64,000 nt of DNA from Puccinellia tenuiflora (lineage: Eukaryota > Streptophyta > Magnoliopsida > Poales > Poaceae). The stretch lies in NCBI GenBank assembly GCA_012064385.1, contig QRDG01002511.1, positions 124,001-188,000 on the forward strand, in the 5' to 3' direction. Every line of letters starts with the position of its first letter. Position 1 is the first letter of the stretch. Positions 8,906 to 19,754 of this stretch are shown here, piece by piece. Under the pieces are notes generated by a model. That model ran no database searches and was not told the DNA's origin. It saw only the letters and a program-made list of their open reading frames with translations. Made by a program: the position numbers and the translations under genes.

Positions 8906-11900
8906 ATGGCTCCCAAGCGCGCAAAGACTGCACCCAAGACCAAGGCTCCCTCATCGAGCAGGACGGTGGACATCGCCGCCGCGGCTGCCGCCGCCGCCAA
9001 ATCTTCATCAAAGCGGTCAATTTCCGCCGATTGGGGTGGATCCACAGTCACAGCGGAGCAACTGAAGACGCATCGGTCGACCGGCCTAATTCCATCCAAT
9101 GTGAAGGCTCGGGCCCCAGGAGATGAAATCGTGCCCGCTCCCGCAAAGGATGAAGTGGTGATCTTCACCGAGCATCTGTTCCGCGGGTTCACTCCCCCCG
9201 GTAATCTCTTCTTCCGCCAACTCCTTGAACTCTATCAGCTGCGGATTCATGACTTGGCCCCTAATTCCATTCTCACCCTATCCAATTTTGTAACTCTATG
9301 TGAGGATTACCTCCAAATCAAGCCCGATCTCAATCTCTGGCTTGAACTCTTCTACTGCAACCCTCAGCCCGAAACTTCTGGGGGCCCTCTCCTCCAATGT
9401 GGCGCCGTCGCTCTTCAACGGTGGCTCCACTCTGTCTTTCCAAAGCCAGTCTTTCCTAACCGCATCAAGGACTGGCAGAAAACCTTCTTCTACTGCAAGG
9501 ATACCTCCCCTGCAGGTGAGCCAAAACTCCCTCTGTTCTCTGAGGACCGCCTCCAGGCGACTCCTCTTATGAAAGCTAGATGCTCTGAGGCCGCCCGGCC
9601 AAGAGTCGAGTCTCTGATAACTCGGATTGAAGCCCTCTTGTCCCACAATCTGGAAAACATGGATCTAGTCCGCTGCTGGACGACTTGGAGGATCCAGCCG
9701 CTGAGTCCTAGGGCTCGGCTCATTTGTTCATACACTCGCTGTGCTGGCGATGACCTCCGGGTGACAGAGCAATTGTCTGATGGACCCGAACTTGGTCGGC
9801 TTATCAAAAAGCTAACTGGGAAACCGGTGAAGGACCAAGCACATTTTGGGCTCCAGCCCTTTTGCTCTACCAACCCAGCTCCCGATGTAAGCCTTGCACC
9901 TTATTTTATTTCCAACTTGGTCTTACTTGTACCACTTACTAACTCATTTTCTTCGACTCTGTTGCAGCTCACCGACTCCTTCTGGAAGCCGGCCTCTGGA
10001 GCTGGTACTGAAAATAAAACTGAAGCCGAGGCTGAGGCTGAAGAGGAGACTCCTGCCACAGATCAAACTGCTGTGGCAGAAGACACTGATAATGATGATG
10101 AGGAGTCCTCCAAGGAGGCTCCTACTGAAGATGATGCTGCTGATGAGGAGTCCTCGCCAGAGGCTCCAACCGAAAATGTTATGGAAGAGGAATCCTCTCA
10201 GGAGGCTCCCATTGTGGAGGAGACTGACAATGACGAGTCCTCTCCGGAGGCCCCCACCACTAAACCAACTCACACCACCTCTGCTGCTGCTCAACCATCA
10301 CTATCTGAGGAGTCCTCAGCCAGGAGTCACTCTTCTTCTTCCCCAGCCTCTAACAACAACGGATCTCGAGAGGCTGTTCCCAAGGTACCACTTTCACGAG
10401 TCCTTGGGTCCACTCGTTCACCTGCTAAGCCTGAAGAACACATGCAGAGTGTTGTCGCCGCCAGGAAGAGGAAACTGCGCTCCGATGGGCCTGCAGATGC
10501 TCCTGAGCCTCTGCCTGTCTCGCACCAGCGGAAATCGGCTTCTCCTCCCAGCAAGGACGACTCCTACCACTCCGGGATGTCAATGCCTTCCTCAGACTCT
10601 CAGGCCTCCTTGGACCTGGAGACCAATGTTGGGTAAGACTCATCTGTTTGTGTACTTGTATTCAAATGACTTCTGCTTTTTCCCTTTTCACTAGATTTAT
10701 TGCTGACTTCTGTCTTCGTATATTTCAGGGCTCAGCCTTGTGCCAAAGTAACCAAGCTCCCAGGTATGGCTGATGTCACCTCTGGTCGTGGACCTGTCCC
10801 TCCGTCGGCCTCTGAAATGACAAGCACAAGGACAGGTCCCTCCATTGCTGCATCTGCTGGTGCAACCACAACTCCCACCATCCCCGAGTCCCCTTCGAGG
10901 ACTCGGGTGGCGACTCCACAGATTGTCCAGCCCTCTTCTGGGGCTGAGACTCCTGATACTACGCCCCAAACTCATCCGGCTCCTGTGAAGCCGACTCCTT
11001 CAGCCTCTCCAAACATCAAGATCAAGTCATCTACTGACTATAGCCGACTTCGGGTGGCTGATAACATGTCTTTTTCTGAGGCCTATGCTGAAGCAGTTGA
11101 CTTGAACGATCAATCTGCTAGGCTGAAGGATGATGAGCAAGCGGCTCTTAGGTCTCTTCACATGATTCACAATGTAAGCTCTTTGACTTGTACCTTTTAT
11201 ATTTTTCTATCGTCATCCTATCCCAGTAGCCCCCAAGCACCTGTCTGTGGTGACTTGTGACTAGGATAGGTGCTTTACTTTGAATTTGAACTCAACTGCT
11301 TTTCAGTAAAATTTGCACACTGTAGCCCCCAAGCACTGAGTCCTTAGCTCTACTAGGACTCGGGGCTGCTGATTAGCTATCTGTCGGGTCTTTAGACCAA
11401 AAACTTTTCCACGAGTAGCCCCCAAACGCCGAGTTGTCAGCCTGCGACGACTTGGAGCTACAAATATATGTAATTTACTCATACTTAACTTGAAGAAAAA
11501 ATTCTGTTCTATCAGTAGCCCCCAAGCGCCACGTTGTTAACTTGTGACGACTTGAAGCTGATAACTTGTCGACTAGGACCCATGCCTGCTTTGCTGTTAG
11601 GAAAAAATTGACTCCTGAGTAGCCCCCAAGCGCCAAGTTGTTAACTTGTGACGACTTGGAGCTCATGAGTTCTCTACTTGACTTGTGAAGCTTACTTGTG
11701 CTCTATGACTTGTCCATTCTGACTTGCAAAAATCTGACTTGTGATTGCAGTGCGTTATCTCCAAGATGAAGAGAGACATGAAAGAGCTTGAGGACCAGGC
11801 CGCTGCTAGTGCCAGGTCTGCCATAGCTGAAAAAGAACACTCCCTTCAGCTTGAGAAGAATCTGAAGGCTTTGTCTGCTCAGCTGGAGCAAGTGAAGAAA

Positions 11901-12500
11901 GAGTCGGCTGATGCCAAAAAGGTTGCCCAAAAGGCACACAATGACCTAAAGGCTGTCTTCGACACTTGCCGCAAAGGCATTGGGGCCATGTGCCAACACA
12001 TATTTGGTAAGTTTATAACTTTTGCTTGCTTCCTCTTCTACACCTTTCTGAATTGCTTTTGGACTGACAATCACTCTTTGATCTCTTTTCTGCAGGGGCT
12101 GACTCCCCAAAACTTAAGCTGCCCACCAGCAAGCAACTGTCTGAGATGCTTGACCACTGTCATGGGCTGCAAGAGGGAGCCCGTGCAGTGGTTAAATATT
12201 TGAACCATAAGGGCAAATGCCCCAAAGAGCCTGAACGTCTGGTGGACGAGTTGTCTAGGGCACCAGGTTACATGCGGTTGTGGAAACAATGTTCATTGAG
12301 GAGAGCCTCCATCAGGATCTTAGCCTTAGCCCATAGCTATTACCCCACTGTGTTGGAGCCAGCAATGCTTACTATGGGGAAGCCAGAGCAACATGAGGAT
12401 GGCAAACCTTTCACTCAAGATGGCTTCAAGGCTGAAGAGAAATTGGTGCGGCCATATGCTTGCGAGATTGCCAATAAGATGGACCCTGCGGTATGGGTTC
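8906..12500 (+). pseudogene. Gypsy-1 antisense gene, exons 1-5a (spliced, plus strand)
   Basis: The start ATG at 8906 is in GCCATGG context. Inferred exons are 8906-9886, 9968-10632, 10729-11173, 11751-12006 and 12096-12500; each intron begins GT and ends AG, and the frame is kept at every junction. The last exon is broken by Gypsy-2 and resumes at 48385. The spliced total, without the duplicated GGTTC, is 3162 bases (1054 codons), and I see no stop before the normal end. Exon 1 encodes a basic Ala-rich N-terminus and a folded domain (LTLSNFVTLCEDYL, WLELFYC). Exon 2 is acidic with EESSPEAP-type repeats, exon 3 is Pro/Ser/Thr-rich and exon 4 is a coiled coil. Exon 5 is helical. It resembles plant proteins annotated as putative gypsy-type transposon domain (Transposase_28-like, from memory). 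Function unknown. Confidence 0.75.
11226..11700 (+). repeat. PPT-like ~98-bp tandem repeats in intron 3 (Gypsy-1)
   Basis: GTAGCCCCCAA recurs at 11226, 11322, 11415, 11515 and 11619, spaced 93-104 bases apart. It is usually followed by a GCCGAGTTGT-type block and GACGACTTGGAGCT. On the element's coding strand each copy reads TTGGGGGCTAC, close to the true polypurine tract next to the 3' LTR (8352). The units are diverged from one another. They fill most of the 577-bp intron (11174-11750). Confidence 0.75.
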
Positions 12501-13079
12501 TGTCGTGGGGTTGTCACGGCAAGTTCTTCCTCAGGGAAGATGAGTTCTGGGGCCATTGGTGATTGAAGTACGTAGGAACGATTAATCTCGCCAAGGAACA
12601 AGGATTTACCCAGGTTCGGCCCCTCTGATTAGAGGTAAAGACCTACTTCCTGCTTCTATGTTATTGCTCTTTACTAGATCTCGATTACAAGGACCCGGCT
12701 CCTACAACTCAGGAGCCGGTGACTTCTTTCTGGTGGCTAGGGTTTCTCTAACTTGATTGGGCTTGTCTCTACTGATTGAAGCTTATCGATCTAAGGTCCA
12801 GGACCCTGCTTATAAAGGCTGCCGGGTTCCTGGACTTACAGGCTATACCGAGTCACACTAGAACACGGAGTCCTACTCTATGTCTTGGTCTTCCAAGTTA
12901 GACTCCGGGTTGTACTTGGACTCCTTCTTTGGACAAGCCTCTTTCTCCACACGGGCCCTGGTCGGCTTGTCTCCAGCCCAGCCCATGTGACTCGTCTCGT
13001 GACTCGGCGTTGGCCTTCTTGGTCTTGGCGGGTCTACTTTCCGGGTCCATGGGCCTACCTATAAAGTATCCCCCCATCA
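12501..13079 (-). repeat. Gypsy-2 3' LTR
   Basis: 579 bp from TGTCGTGGGG to CCCCCATCA on the plus strand, aligned without gaps to the LTR at 47801-48379. It is followed by the polypurine tract complement GTAGCCCCCGAATTTAT (13080). The segment 13080-13514 holds that tract and the upstream region of the antisense gene; I saw no coding frame in it. Confidence 0.92.
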
Positions 13080-13514
13080 GTAGCCCCCGAATTTATCTTG
13101 GGCGCAGCTTGGCGGCTTCCTCTGACTTGTTGGTTCGACTCCCTGGGTCGACTCCTTCCACTTGAGCCACAGGCTCCAAAGTCGCTTGCTGCTAGCTCCA
13201 AGATGAATTCCTGCATAAAAACATTAGACATACAAAAGATGAATCTATCCTCTTTCCTCGTTCAAGTCATCACCCTTGCCCTTGCACGTGCTGGCCGGGT
13301 TTGTTGTAACTCTTGCGAACAAGGACTAGATAACTTGACTTTCACTGCCACAGGACTCGCCATTCTGGGACAAGCCGGCTTCTTCCACTTCTGTGACTTT
13401 AATTTTTCTGTGCTATGTCCTTTCTATCTGTTAACCACTGAACCGCTAATAGTGAAACGTTATCCACAGTTTACTATGGACCTGCACTTTAACTCTCTAG
13501 GGTTTTACCCTCTT

Positions 13515-13522
13515 TATAAATA
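13515..13522 (+). promoter_or_regulatory. TATA box of the Gypsy-2 antisense gene
   Basis: TATAAATA, 106 bases before ATG 13628, conserved in place with 8791 in Gypsy-1. A CTTGCCCCCTTCAGCTCAAA stretch between box and ATG is also shared by the two copies. Confidence 0.65.
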
Positions 13523-13627
13523 CCAAAGGGTTAGGTCTTAAACCTCACTTGCCCCCTTCAGCTCAAAATCTCTCCTTTCTCTTCGCGCCCATCTCTTCCC
13601 GCGCCCAGCACACACCGCCCGCACGCC

Positions 13628-16600
13628 ATGGCTCCCAAGCGCGCAAAGACCGCATCCAAGGCCAAGGCATCCTCGTCGAGCAGGACGGTGGACATCGCCG
13701 CCGCGGCCGCCGCCGCCGCAAAATCCTCCTCCAAGCGATCGATTTCCGCCGATTGGGGTGGATCTACGGTCACGGCGGAACAATTGAAGACTCACAGGCT
13801 CTCAGGTTTGATTCCTTCCAGCGCTCAAGCTCGGGCCCCAGGGGATGAAACCATTCCCTCTCCCGCTAAGGGTGAGGTGGTCGTTTTCGTGGAGCATCTC
13901 TTCCGCGGATTTTCTCCCCCCGGTGATCTTTTCTTCCGCCAGCTCCTTGAACTCTATGAGCTGCGGATTCATGATCTGGCTCCTAATTCCATTCTCACTC
14001 TTTCCAATTTTGTGACCTTGTGTGAGGATTACCTCCAAATCAAGCCCGATCTCAATCTCTGGCTTGAACTCTTCTACTGCAACCCTCAGCCCGAGACTTC
14101 TGGGGGCCCTCTTCTCCAATGTGGCGCCGTCGCTCTTCAACGGCGCCTCAACTCTGTCTTTCCTAAACCAGTCTTTCCCAATCGCATCAAGGACTGGCAA
14201 AAAACCTTCTTCTACTGCAAGGACACCTCCCCTGCAAATGAACCAAAACTTCCTTTATTCTCTGAGGACCGCCTTCGGACGACTCCTCTTACGAAAGCTA
14301 GGTGTCCCGAGGCCGCCCGGCCAAGAGTCGAGTCTCTGATCACTCGAATCCGGGCCCTCTTTGCCCATAATCTGGAAAACATGGATCTGGTCCACTGCTG
14401 GACCACTTGGAGAATTCAGCCTCTGAGTCCTAGGACTCGGCTGATCTGCTCATATACTAGATGCGCTGGTGATGACCTCCGAGTTACGGAGCAATTATCC
14501 GATGGACCCGAACTTGGTCGGCTTATCAAAAAGCTGACTGGGAAACCGGTGAAGGACCAAGCCCATTTTGGGCTCCAGCCATTTTGCTCCACCAACCCAG
14601 CTCCTGATGTAAATATCATTCTCTACTTTATCTCTACCTTGATCTCACTTGTACTGCTTACTGACTCACTTTTGTTAACTCTGTTACAGCTCACCGACTC
14701 CTTCTGGAAGCCGGCCTCTGGAGCTGGTACTAAAAATAAAGCTGAAGCTGAGGCTGAGGCTGAAGAAGAGACTCCTGCCACAGATCAAACTACTGTGGCA
14801 GAAGACACTGATGATGCTAATGAGGAGTCCTCCCAGGGGGCTCCTGTTGAAGATGATGCTGCCGATGAGGAGTCCTCGCCAGAGGCTCCAACCGAAAATG
14901 TTGATGAAGAGGAGTCCTCTCAGGAGGCTCCCATTGTGGAGGAAATTGACGACGACGAGTCCTCTCCAGAGGCTCCCGTCACTAGACAAGCTGATACTAC
15001 CTCTGCTGCTGCTCAGCCATCACCATCTGCGGAGTCCTCAGCTAGGAGTCACTCCTCTTCTTCCCCAGCCTCAAACAATAACGGATCTCGAGAGGCTGTT
15101 CCCAAGGTACCACTCTCATGAGTCCTTGGGTCCTCTCGCTCTCCTACTAAGCCTGAAGAACACATGCAGAGTGTTATCGCCGCCAGGAAGAGGAAGCTGT
15201 GCTCCGAAGGGCCTGCAGATGCTCCTGAGCCTCTGCCAGTCTCGCACCAGCGGAAATCGGCTTCTCCTCCCCACAAGGACGACTCCTATCACTCCGGGAT
15301 GTCAATGCCTTCTTCAGACTCTCAGGCCTCCTTGGACCTGGAGACCAATGTTGGGTAAGATTCCTTTGGTTTCTATACTTGCATTCAAATGACTTCTGCT
15401 TTTCCCCTTTTCACTAATTCTGGTGCTGACTTCTATCTTTGTGTATTTCAGGGCTCGGCCTTGTGCTAAAGTGACCAAGCTCCCAGGCATGGCTGATGTT
15501 ACCTCTGGGCGTGGACCTGTCCCCCCTTCGGCATCTGCAATGACCAGCACGAGGACAGGTCCTTCCATTGCTGCATCAGCTGGTGCAACCACGACTCCTA
15601 CCATTCCCGAGTCCCCTTCAAGAACTCGGGCGGCGACTCCAACAATAGTCCAGCCCAGCTCTGGTGCTGCGACTCCTGATACTGCGCCTCAAAGTCATCC
15701 GGCTCCTATAAAGCCGACTCCTTCAGACTCTCCAAACATCAAGATCAAGTCATCTACTGACTACAGCCGACTCCGGGTGGCAGATAACATGTCATTTTCC
15801 GAGGCCTACGCTGAAGCAGTTGACTTGAACGATCAATCTGCTAGGCTGAAGGATGATGAGCAAGCGGCTCTTAGATCTCTCCTCATGGTTCATGAAGTAT
15901 GTCCTTTGACTTCACCTTATATGCTTTTCTGGCATCATCCTATCCCAGTAGCCCCCAAGCACCTGTCTGTGGTGACTTGTGACTAGGATAGGTGCTTTGA
16001 TTTGAAACTAAACTCAATTGCTATATAGAAAAATTTTGCACACTGTAGCCCCCAAGTACTGAGTCCTTAGCTCTACTAGGACTCGGGGCTGCTAATTTAC
16101 TGTCTGTCGGGTCCTTAGACCAAAAACTTCTGCCTGAGTAGCCCCCAAGCGCCGAGTTGTCAGCCTGCGACGACTTGGAGCTACCAACATATGTAATTTA
16201 CTGATATCTTACTTGAAAAAAAAATTCTGTTCTGCGAGTAGCCCCCAAGCGCCAAGTTGCTAACTTGTGGCGACTTGGAGCTTATGACTTGTCGACTAGG
16301 ACTCCTGCCTGCTTGCTGTTTTATGAAAAAATTGACTCCTGAGTAGCCCCCAAGCGCCAAGTTGTTAACTTGTGACGACTTGGAGCTCATGAGTTCTCAA
16401 CTTGACTTGTGAAGCTTAATTGTGCTTTATGACTTGTGATTGCAGTGCATTGTCTCCAAGATGAAGAGAGACATGAAAGAGCTTGAGGACCAGGCAGCTG
16501 TCAGTGCCAGGTCTGCCATGGCCAAAAAAGAACACTCCCTTCAGCTTGAGAAGGATCTGAAAACCTTGGGTGCTCAACTGGAGCAGGTAAAGAAAGAGTC

Positions 16601-17654
16601 GGCTGATGCCAAAAAGATTGCTCAGAAGGCACACAATGACCTAAAGGCTGTTTTTGATACTTGCCGCAAAGGCATTGGTGCCATGTGTCAACACATATTT
16701 GGTAAGTTTATGACTTTTGCTTGCTTCCTTTTGCACCTTTCTGAATTGCTTTTGGACTGACGATGACTCCTTGATTTCCTTTCTGCAGGGGCTGACTCCC
16801 CAAAGCTTAAACTGCCCACAAGCAAGCAACTATCTGAGATGCTTGATTACTGTCATGGGCTACAAGAGGGAGCCCGTGCTGTGGTCAAATATCTGAACCA
16901 TAAAGGCAAGTGCCCCAAAGAGCCTGAACGTCTGGTGGACGAGTTGTCCAGGGCACCAGGCTATATGCGTCTGTGGAAACAATCTTCAATGAGGAGAGCC
17001 TCCATCAGGATCTTGGCTTTAGCCCACAGCTACTACCCCACTGTTCTGGAGCCAGCAATGCTTATAATGGGGAAGCCTAAGCAACATGAGGATGGCAAAC
17101 CTTTTACTCAGGATGACTTCAAAGCCGAAGAAAAATTGGTGCGACCATATGCTTGCGAGATAGCCAATAAGATGGACCCTGAGGTATGGGTTCATCACTA
17201 TGATTTGGAGAACAAAAGAGTCGCTCCAGAAACTCCTGAGATAGTAAACTTTGGCTGCCCATCACAGGACCCAGCTGGTGTCTTCTCTTCTTCTGCCGGG
17301 CCGAGTTCATCGTCACCGGCGGCTCCTGTTCCTAGTGCCGAGCCCACTCTGAAGACTCCTGCAGCGCCCACTCCTTCTAGAGCTGTCTCTGGAGACGCTC
17401 AGAAACAAGCAGAACTTGCTAAGCATATGAAGAGTCCCAGGGGTACTGGCTTTCAAACGAAGAGAGTCGCCACCAAGCCTCCATTGAAGCCGGCTCCTCC
17501 TTCTGCTGCTCAAGCACAAGACAAATCTCCTATGATGAAGGGCTCCTCAATTCCTGCTGTTCAAGCGAATGACAAGTCTCCTGCTAAGAAGGACTCCCCG
17601 ACTCTGGCGAAGGAGTCGACTCCTCTGGAAGACAATCCCTTGAATGACTTTTGA
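13628..17654 (+). pseudogene. Gypsy-2 antisense gene, five exons, one nonsense codon
   Basis: Inferred exons are 13628-14608, 14690-15354, 15452-15896, 16446-16701 and 16789-17654, with GT-AG introns of 81, 97, 549 and 87 bases. The joined length is 3213 bases (1071 codons), and boundaries and phases match the Gypsy-1 copy. The only break seen is TGA at 15119-15121, where Gypsy-1 has CGA, a C-to-T change at a CpG. Intron 1 has a length divisible by three and no stop, so it could be retained as a hydrophobic insert. Compared with Gypsy-1, exon 5 has 17 more codons in a low-complexity KSP/Ala-rich tail. A Lys/Ala-rich N-terminus, acidic EESS repeats and a coiled coil suggest a nuclear or chromatin-associated protein; that is inference. 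Resemblance to the plant Transposase_28-like family is from memory. Confidence 0.75.
15948..16400 (+). repeat. PPT-like ~98-bp tandem repeats in intron 3 (Gypsy-2)
   Basis: GTAGCCCCCAAG occurs at 15948, 16045, 16138, 16238 and 16343 (spacings 97, 93, 100, 105), five units as in Gypsy-1. The array therefore predates the split of the two copies and is not a local expansion. Confidence 0.75.
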
Positions 17655-18242
17655 TTACTATGTAATGCTGTGTCATTAGTATCTAAACTCTGTAATGATG
17701 CACTACTGGTGTTTTTTAAACTATATAGCTTGTTAGCTATTTTGAGTTGTAATGATGCACTACTGGTGCTTTAAACTATTTAGCTTGTTAGCTATTTTGA
17801 ATTTGTGCCAATCGGCTTGGTTCTTATAACCCGTCTAGTTTTTCACTGATGAATAAGTAGGCCCTGCATGACTTCTCTTACAGCCTGTGCTGACGGGTTC
17901 TTAACTCATATGTTCCTTAGGATCCATAAGAGATAGAAACAAGTCATGCCTGTAGATTAATCATATTGTGCAGGATGCATCTGACTTACCAGCGAAAAGA
18001 CTAGGAAAATTTGGCTACTGTGCCGGGTTCTAGAGTTTAAGCTTAACTTTTTTCACTGAAAAGCAAGCCCCCAAGAACCTGATGATCAAAATTTAAAGAA
18101 CAAAGCGCACTCTCTGGGTGTCTCGACTAAAGGACTCATGTTCTCAGAAGCCGGCTTTATTTCATTTGATCATAACAATTCGATTACATTTAGGCATGGC
18201 TCACTGGGCTCTTTGCCTTGCAACTCAAAAAACTATTACAAC
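17655..18242 (+). other. Convergent 3' region between antisense gene and integrase
   Basis: This 588-bp non-coding stretch separates the stop of the plus-strand antisense gene from the stop of the minus-strand pol. It starts with a tandem duplication: a block beginning TGTAATGATGCACTACTGGTG occurs at about 17690 and again at about 17747, with TAGCTTGTTAGCTATTTTGA in both. The Gypsy-1 equivalent (48795-49389) has only one such unit. Both transcripts must end here, so their 3' ends probably overlap. Confidence 0.65.
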
Positions 18243-19749
18243 TTAAGTATAATATGGACATAACTGAGCTATGTTCCAAGGCCTCTTTGCCTCTGCATAA
18301 GGATCTAGTGTATGAGCTGTATCAGCTCCTTTGCCTACACTTGCCGGCTCTCGCACATCCATTAGATAGTACGACCCGTTGTTCAGATTCTTGCTTATGA
18401 CGAACGGTCCTTCCCATGGTGGAGATAACTTGTGCATCCCTTCCTTATTCTGGACTAGGCGAAGCACTAAGTCACCCTCCTGAAAAGTCCGGGTCTTGAT
18501 TCTGCGTGCGTGATATCGCCGCAAGTCCTGCTGATAAACTGCTGATCTCTCAAGGGCTAACTCCCTTGCTTCCTCGAGTGCGTCCACCGAGTCCTGGCGA
18601 GCGAGTTCGTTTTCTGTCTCTACATAATTGGCGACTCGTGGCGAGTCGTGTAACAAGTCGCTTGGTAGGACAGCTTCTGCTCCATACACCATGAAGAAAG
18701 GTGTGAAGCCGGTGGATCTGTTAGGAGTCGTTCTGATACTCCAAAGTACTGCTGGTAACTCCTCAACCCAAGACCCGGCGGCTCTTAGCAAAGGGACTCG
18801 GAGCCGAGGCTTAATTCCCTTCAGCAACTCCTGATTTGCCCTCTCTGCTTGTCCATTGGACTGTGGGTGTGCCACTGAGGCTAGGTCGAGTCTGATGTTG
18901 TTCTCACCACAAAACTTGGCCATCTCTCCAACTGATAAGTTGGTACCATTGTCTGTAATGATGCTATGAGGATACCCAAAACGTGTTGCTATCTTTTTGA
19001 AGAATCTCACAGCTGATGCACCGTCGACTCTGCTGACGGGTTCTACTTCCACCCACTTGGTGAACTTGTCAACTGCTACTAGCAGATGGGTCTTCTGACA
19101 AGGCGACTTTGAGAAAGGACCCACCATGTCGAGTCCCCAAACTGCAAATGGCCAAGTGATAGGAATAGTTCTGAGTTCTTGTGCTGGTACATGGTCCTGC
19201 CTTGCATACCTCTGGCATCCATCACAGACTCGCACTATTTTTTCTGCATCCAAATGTGCTGTCAACCAGAAGAACCCGTGTCTGAAAGCTTTTGACACCA
19301 AGGATCTAGTGGATGCATGATGACCACAATCTCCTGCGTGAATCTCTTGCAATATTTGTTTGCCCTCCTCTGGGGACACACATCTCTGGTAGACTCCAGT
19401 AACGCTCCTTCTGTACAACTCGCCATCAATGACTGTGTAGGACTTGCATCGCCTGATGAGTTGCTTTCGCTTGACTTCATCCTGTGGGAGCTCACCCCGC
19501 AGGAGATATGCTAGGTAGGGCTCTGTCCACGTTGGGATTGATCGTGTTGCTGCTACCAACACCGACTCTGGGTCTGGAAAGGCTAACTCCTCCTCTGAGG
19601 GTAATTTGACTGAAGGATGATGGAGTTCATCCAAGAACACATTTGGTGGTACTTTCTCTCGACGAGAGCCGAGTCGTGATAACGCATCAGCAGCCTCGTT
19701 CTTGCGCCTGTCAATATGCTCCACTTGATAACCAGAAAAGAACCCGGCT
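18243..19749 (-). pseudogene. Gypsy-2 pol: RNase H end and integrase
   Basis: A 493-codon minus frame (18243-19724) plus its upstream codons up to the LARD-1 break. It starts with the end of the second RNase H (IDRRKNEAADALSRLGS). The integrase zinc region follows (GHHASTRS, then CDGCQRY with Cys near residues 167 and 170) and then the catalytic core: Asp in GLDMVGPF (about 199), Asp in ITDNGTN (258) and Glu in GQAERANQE (294). This is the D,D(35)E spacing of Gypsy integrases. The C-terminus carries LSPPWEGPF, typical of the GPF/Y module. The frame itself is intact over its length, but the gene is cut off from the rest of pol by LARD-1. Confidence 0.9.
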
Positions 19750-19754
19750 ATCTG

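Noticed and set aside
11226..11700. CRISPR-like array (regular spacing)
   Set aside because: Units are diverged, spacers are similar to each other, and the context is an intron in a plant retroelement.
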